Below are positions 61,558 through 64,000 of a DNA stretch of 64,000 bases, piece by piece; the first letter of the stretch is position 1; every line of letters starts with the position of its first letter. The stretch spans positions 2,976,001-3,040,000 of the forward strand of contig CM034548.1 of NCBI GenBank assembly GCA_020055645.1. Direction: 5' to 3'. A program made the position numbers and the translations under genes. Below the pieces are notes generated by a model. The model was not told the origin of the DNA and did no database searches. It saw only the letters and a list, made by a program, of their open reading frames with translations. This stretch comes from Tomocerus qinae. Lineage: Eukaryota > Arthropoda > Collembola > Entomobryomorpha > Tomoceridae.

Positions 61558-61983
61558 ATGATGTACATTGCGCATAGGAAAAAGTGGCACAACGCTTGTA
61601 AATTGACATTATCAAGAATTTTTCACGCCAGTAAGGGAACTGTTACGAAAAAAGTTTTATATGAAAATGGCCATTTTGACCTTAACAAGAGGCGGTATGT
61701 GTTACCGATAATCATTTTCATCATCAGATTTAAGAAAATGTACGATAAAAAACATGAGAATTACGTTTCGTATTTTTACCACATATTTCTGAACTTATAT
61801 AGATATGAAGAATGTAGACGTCTACAAAGTCCACATTACATAGTTTGCTATATTATTCTTCAAAAATGTGGTACATATCCTATCAAACACTGCTTAATAG
61901 CACGCCAGCTCGAGTCATTTCGTCTGTGGGTGCGTACCTGCAAGATGCATAAGCATAACATAAGCACACCAGCACCAGCATAA
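61558..61983 (+). other. 141-codon open frame of doubtful status
   Basis: It starts MMYIAHRKKWHNACKLTLS and is rich in Lys, Tyr, Ile and His as expected from A+T-rich non-coding DNA. No domain, signal peptide or splice partner is seen. Confidence 0.15.
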
Positions 61984-62420
61984 TAAATATGAGCCACCAA
62001 GTACGCAGCATTTGCTAATGTATAACTACACACTGTACAAAGGGGGTATTCACACATGTTTTGACTTGGGCAAATGAATTGTTTTAAGGCTTAAAAATGT
62101 GAATTTCAAAAATATCGAAGTGACATTTTTCTACGTTTTTATTTAAGTCTGATAAGGAGGCGTCTAATAAACGAGAAAATAACATATAGCAGAATAAATA
62201 GGTAAGTTACCTGTTTGCATGACCAATAATCACTTTTAATAATTACAAATATTTGTACCTATCGCTATGTAGCATTTATACATGTACCTATCTATGTGGT
62301 AGACTGGGAGGGATAGAAGACTGGGAGGCATATAATGGCTCTCTCAGACTAGACTGAGAGGGATACCTTTGGTCGTAATTACATGATAATTAGAATTACC
62401 AAACGGTAATGACTAGAGAG

Positions 62421-62630
62421 ATGATGCTAGCACCATCGTTTAAAACTAGCATAATTATCCTAGATATGAAATTTTATTAAGATTGGACGTACCATTCAAA
62501 AGGTATCACATAAATTCATTTTTACAAGTTTCGCTTTTATTGCAATATCTTTTGATTAGGATGATCGATATTAATAAGATTTCAAATCTAGGATAATTAT
62601 TATACTATTTTAATCGATGGTGCTAGTATC
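62421..62630. mobile_element. foldback element, about 210 bp
   Basis: Left arm ATGCTAGCACCATCGTTTAA...ATAATTATCCTAGAT faces GATACTAGCACCATCGATTA...ATTATCCTAGATTTG on the other strand. The arms are about 65 bp and moderately diverged. It directly abuts the tandem array at 62632. Confidence 0.8.
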
Positions 62631-62631
62631 T

Positions 62632-63170
62632 GGTAAGGTGTACTGAGCTCGGTAAGGTGTACTAAGATGTACTAGTTCGGTATATGGTGTACTAAGGTGT
62701 ACTAGTTCGGTATATGGTGTACTAAGATGTACTAGTTCGGTATATGGTGTACTAAGGTGTACTAGTTCGGTATATGGTGTACTAAGACGTACTAGTTCGG
62801 TATATGGTGTACTAAGGTGTACTAGTTCGGTATATGGTGTACTAAGATGTACTAGTTCGGTATATGGTGTACTAAGGTGTACTAGTTCGGTATATGGTGT
62901 ACTAAGATGTACTAGTTCGGTATATAGTGTACTAAGGTGTACTAGTTCGGTATATGGTGTACTAAGATGTACTAGTTCGGTATATGGTGTACTAAGGTGT
63001 ACTAGTTCGGTATATGGTGTACTAAGGTGTACTAGTTCGGTATATGGTGTACTAAGGTGTACTAGTTCGGTATATGGTGTACTAAGGTGTACTAGTTCGG
63101 TATATGGTGTACTAAGGTGTACTAGTTCGGTAAGGTGTACTAAGGTGTACTAGTTCGGTAAGGTGTACTA
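62632..63170. repeat. 30-bp tandem array with 60-bp higher-order period, about 18 units
   Basis: The unit GTACTAGTTCGGTATATGGT plus GTACTAAGGT repeats. From about 62660 to 63000 AAGATG and AAGGTG units alternate (60-bp period); after that all are AAGGTG. Edge units at both ends lack the TATAT insert (TTCGGTAAGGTGTAC). Confidence 0.95.
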
Positions 63171-63243
63171 CTCAACTATTTCTGTGCCCCAAACATATGT
63201 GACTAAATGGCATCCAGCGTAATCATGCGTATTGGATTTTGGC

Positions 63244-63551
63244 CAAGCAAGTACCCAGAAGAGGGTATAGGGGGCCCCCTACCCTGCTCAGCTCAATTTT
63301 TGCTATAACCATTTGTGCGACTCCCCTTACCCAAATGGACCAATTGGCTATTTAATCAGCGCCCCTTCAGCGAGACACCACGACATTAAAAAGATAGACC
63401 TGTAGCCGACTTTCGGCCGACCGCCTAATGGTTTATGGATACTGCGGCGGACCGAAACTCGGCTGTTGTGTCTATCTTTTTAATGTCGTGGTGTCTCGCT
63501 GAAGAGGCGCTGATTGAATAGCCAATTGGTCCATTCCTGGTTACGTGCCTG
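63244..63551. mobile_element. hAT-like MITE family M2, copy 3, with long internal hairpin
   Basis: Termini CAAGCAAGTACCCAG and CTGGTTACGTGCCTG match family M2, with GGGGGCCCCC inside the left end. No target duplication is evident. The interior, 63334-63535, is an inverted repeat of about 90-base arms and a loop of about 15-20 bases (CACCACGACATTAAAAAGAT mirrored), roughly 88 percent identical. Confidence 0.75.
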
Positions 63552-63662
63552 AGAACGCCCTACCACACATAGTTACATACATATATAGGCAGGTAAATAT
63601 ATTGCTCTATCTAAAACGGTGATTATAATATAGAGAGTAATATATAGTATTATCTTATAGTA

Positions 63663-63805
63663 AGTATAACCGTGAAGTGGAGTTGCGCATTGAAAAAATT
63701 CCGTGCTAATGTTTGAATGCAAAAGATAAGCTTTGTGTAACTACGCAGACGCAAAAAAAATATAGGGTTAATATTATAATATTTACAAATTAAAACAAAT
63801 GTTGA
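63663..63805. repeat. dispersed repeat family R4, copy 2
   Basis: GTGGAGTTGCGCATTGAAAA, GTGTAACTACGCAGACGCAA match the copy at 20787 in the same orientation. Similarity fades after about 63805. Confidence 0.7.
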
Positions 63806-63970
63806 CGTTTGGAGGAGAGACTGGGGGCCTAGTAATATAATATATATTTACAAAATAATATGCTATGTAGTATAACTTTTTGTAGAAGATGTAGAAATGA
63901 TTTTAGTTTTACATTAATGTTGGTATTTGGTGAATATGCCTACTAAAGCAACTGTTTTTCTATGTTACAG

Positions 63971-64000
63971 GACAGGACAGAAGTAAGCCAAGACTTGTGT
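63971..64000 (+). other. possible exon start at window edge
   Basis: A pyrimidine-rich TGTTTTTCTATGTTACAG precedes 63971, a good acceptor shape, and the sequence then reads GACAGGACAGAAGTAAGCC. Too little remains to call a gene. Confidence 0.2.

Larger units (their letters stand above)
54770..62415. other. long gene-free, repeat-poor stretch
   Basis: About 7.6 kb without a supported gene, tandem array or transposon. Candidate fragments: a possible 5' exon on the plus strand ending at a GTAAGT donor near 55720 (CTACT/GTAAGTACAT), a perfect 20-bp palindrome at 60117-60136, and a 141-codon frame at 61558-61983 with no recognisable motif. It may be an intron or regulatory DNA of a gene lying to the right. 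Confidence 0.4.

Overview
The window is eukaryotic, A+T-rich and intron-rich. The gene content points to an arthropod: a Shark/HTK16-type SH2-ankyrin-SH2 tyrosine kinase, a SMYD-family SET/MYND protein with small phase-consistent introns, and a FLYWCH/MULE transposon. A hexapod such as a springtail would fit, but that is inference; no species marker is visible. I saw no bacterial operons, CRISPR array, rRNA or tRNA.

Layout: 1-3.4 kb is repeat-rich intergenic DNA (20-bp and 50-bp tandem arrays, a palindromic element). 3.5-6.4 kb (+) is a complete four-exon SMYD gene of 527 codons. It converges on a long minus-strand gene (16.39 down to 6.99 kb) for a secreted, probably membrane-anchored poly(3-hydroxybutyrate)-depolymerase-like protein of about 407 residues in eight proposed exons. 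Its introns carry a LINE fragment, a non-LTR 3' tail, an internally deleted DIRS element and several foldback elements. 17-22.5 kb is a satellite-like block of 26-40 bp tandem arrays. That block holds a deleted MULE copy, itself inserted in an older repeat, and a hAT-like MITE with an 8-bp target duplication. 24-30 kb (-) holds two unrecognised low-complexity coding regions and more foldbacks. 30.29-32.62 kb is a MULE with FLYWCH and transposase exons, inverted 22-bp repeat arrays at both ends and a target duplication. 37-49.5 kb is repeat-poor and contains the complete 13-exon Shark gene (44.6 down to 39.7 kb, 715 residues). 49.5-64 kb shows no convincing gene; it contains MITEs of three kinds, a polypurine tract, a 30-bp satellite with 60-bp higher-order structure, and a long hairpin element at the right edge.

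The three confident host genes are independent: a methyltransferase-type regulator, a secreted esterase-fold protein and a cytoplasmic signalling kinase. Nothing in the sequence ties them to one pathway. The most unusual items are the intact DIRS architecture in a 0.94-kb deletion derivative, the MULE whose ends are built from 22-bp arrays, and the depolymerase-like gene with a GFSAG box, no evident catalytic histidine at the expected place and a GPI-type C-terminus.

Exon boundaries were derived by hand from GT/AG sites and codon phase. No database or alignment was run, so family names rest on motif recognition.
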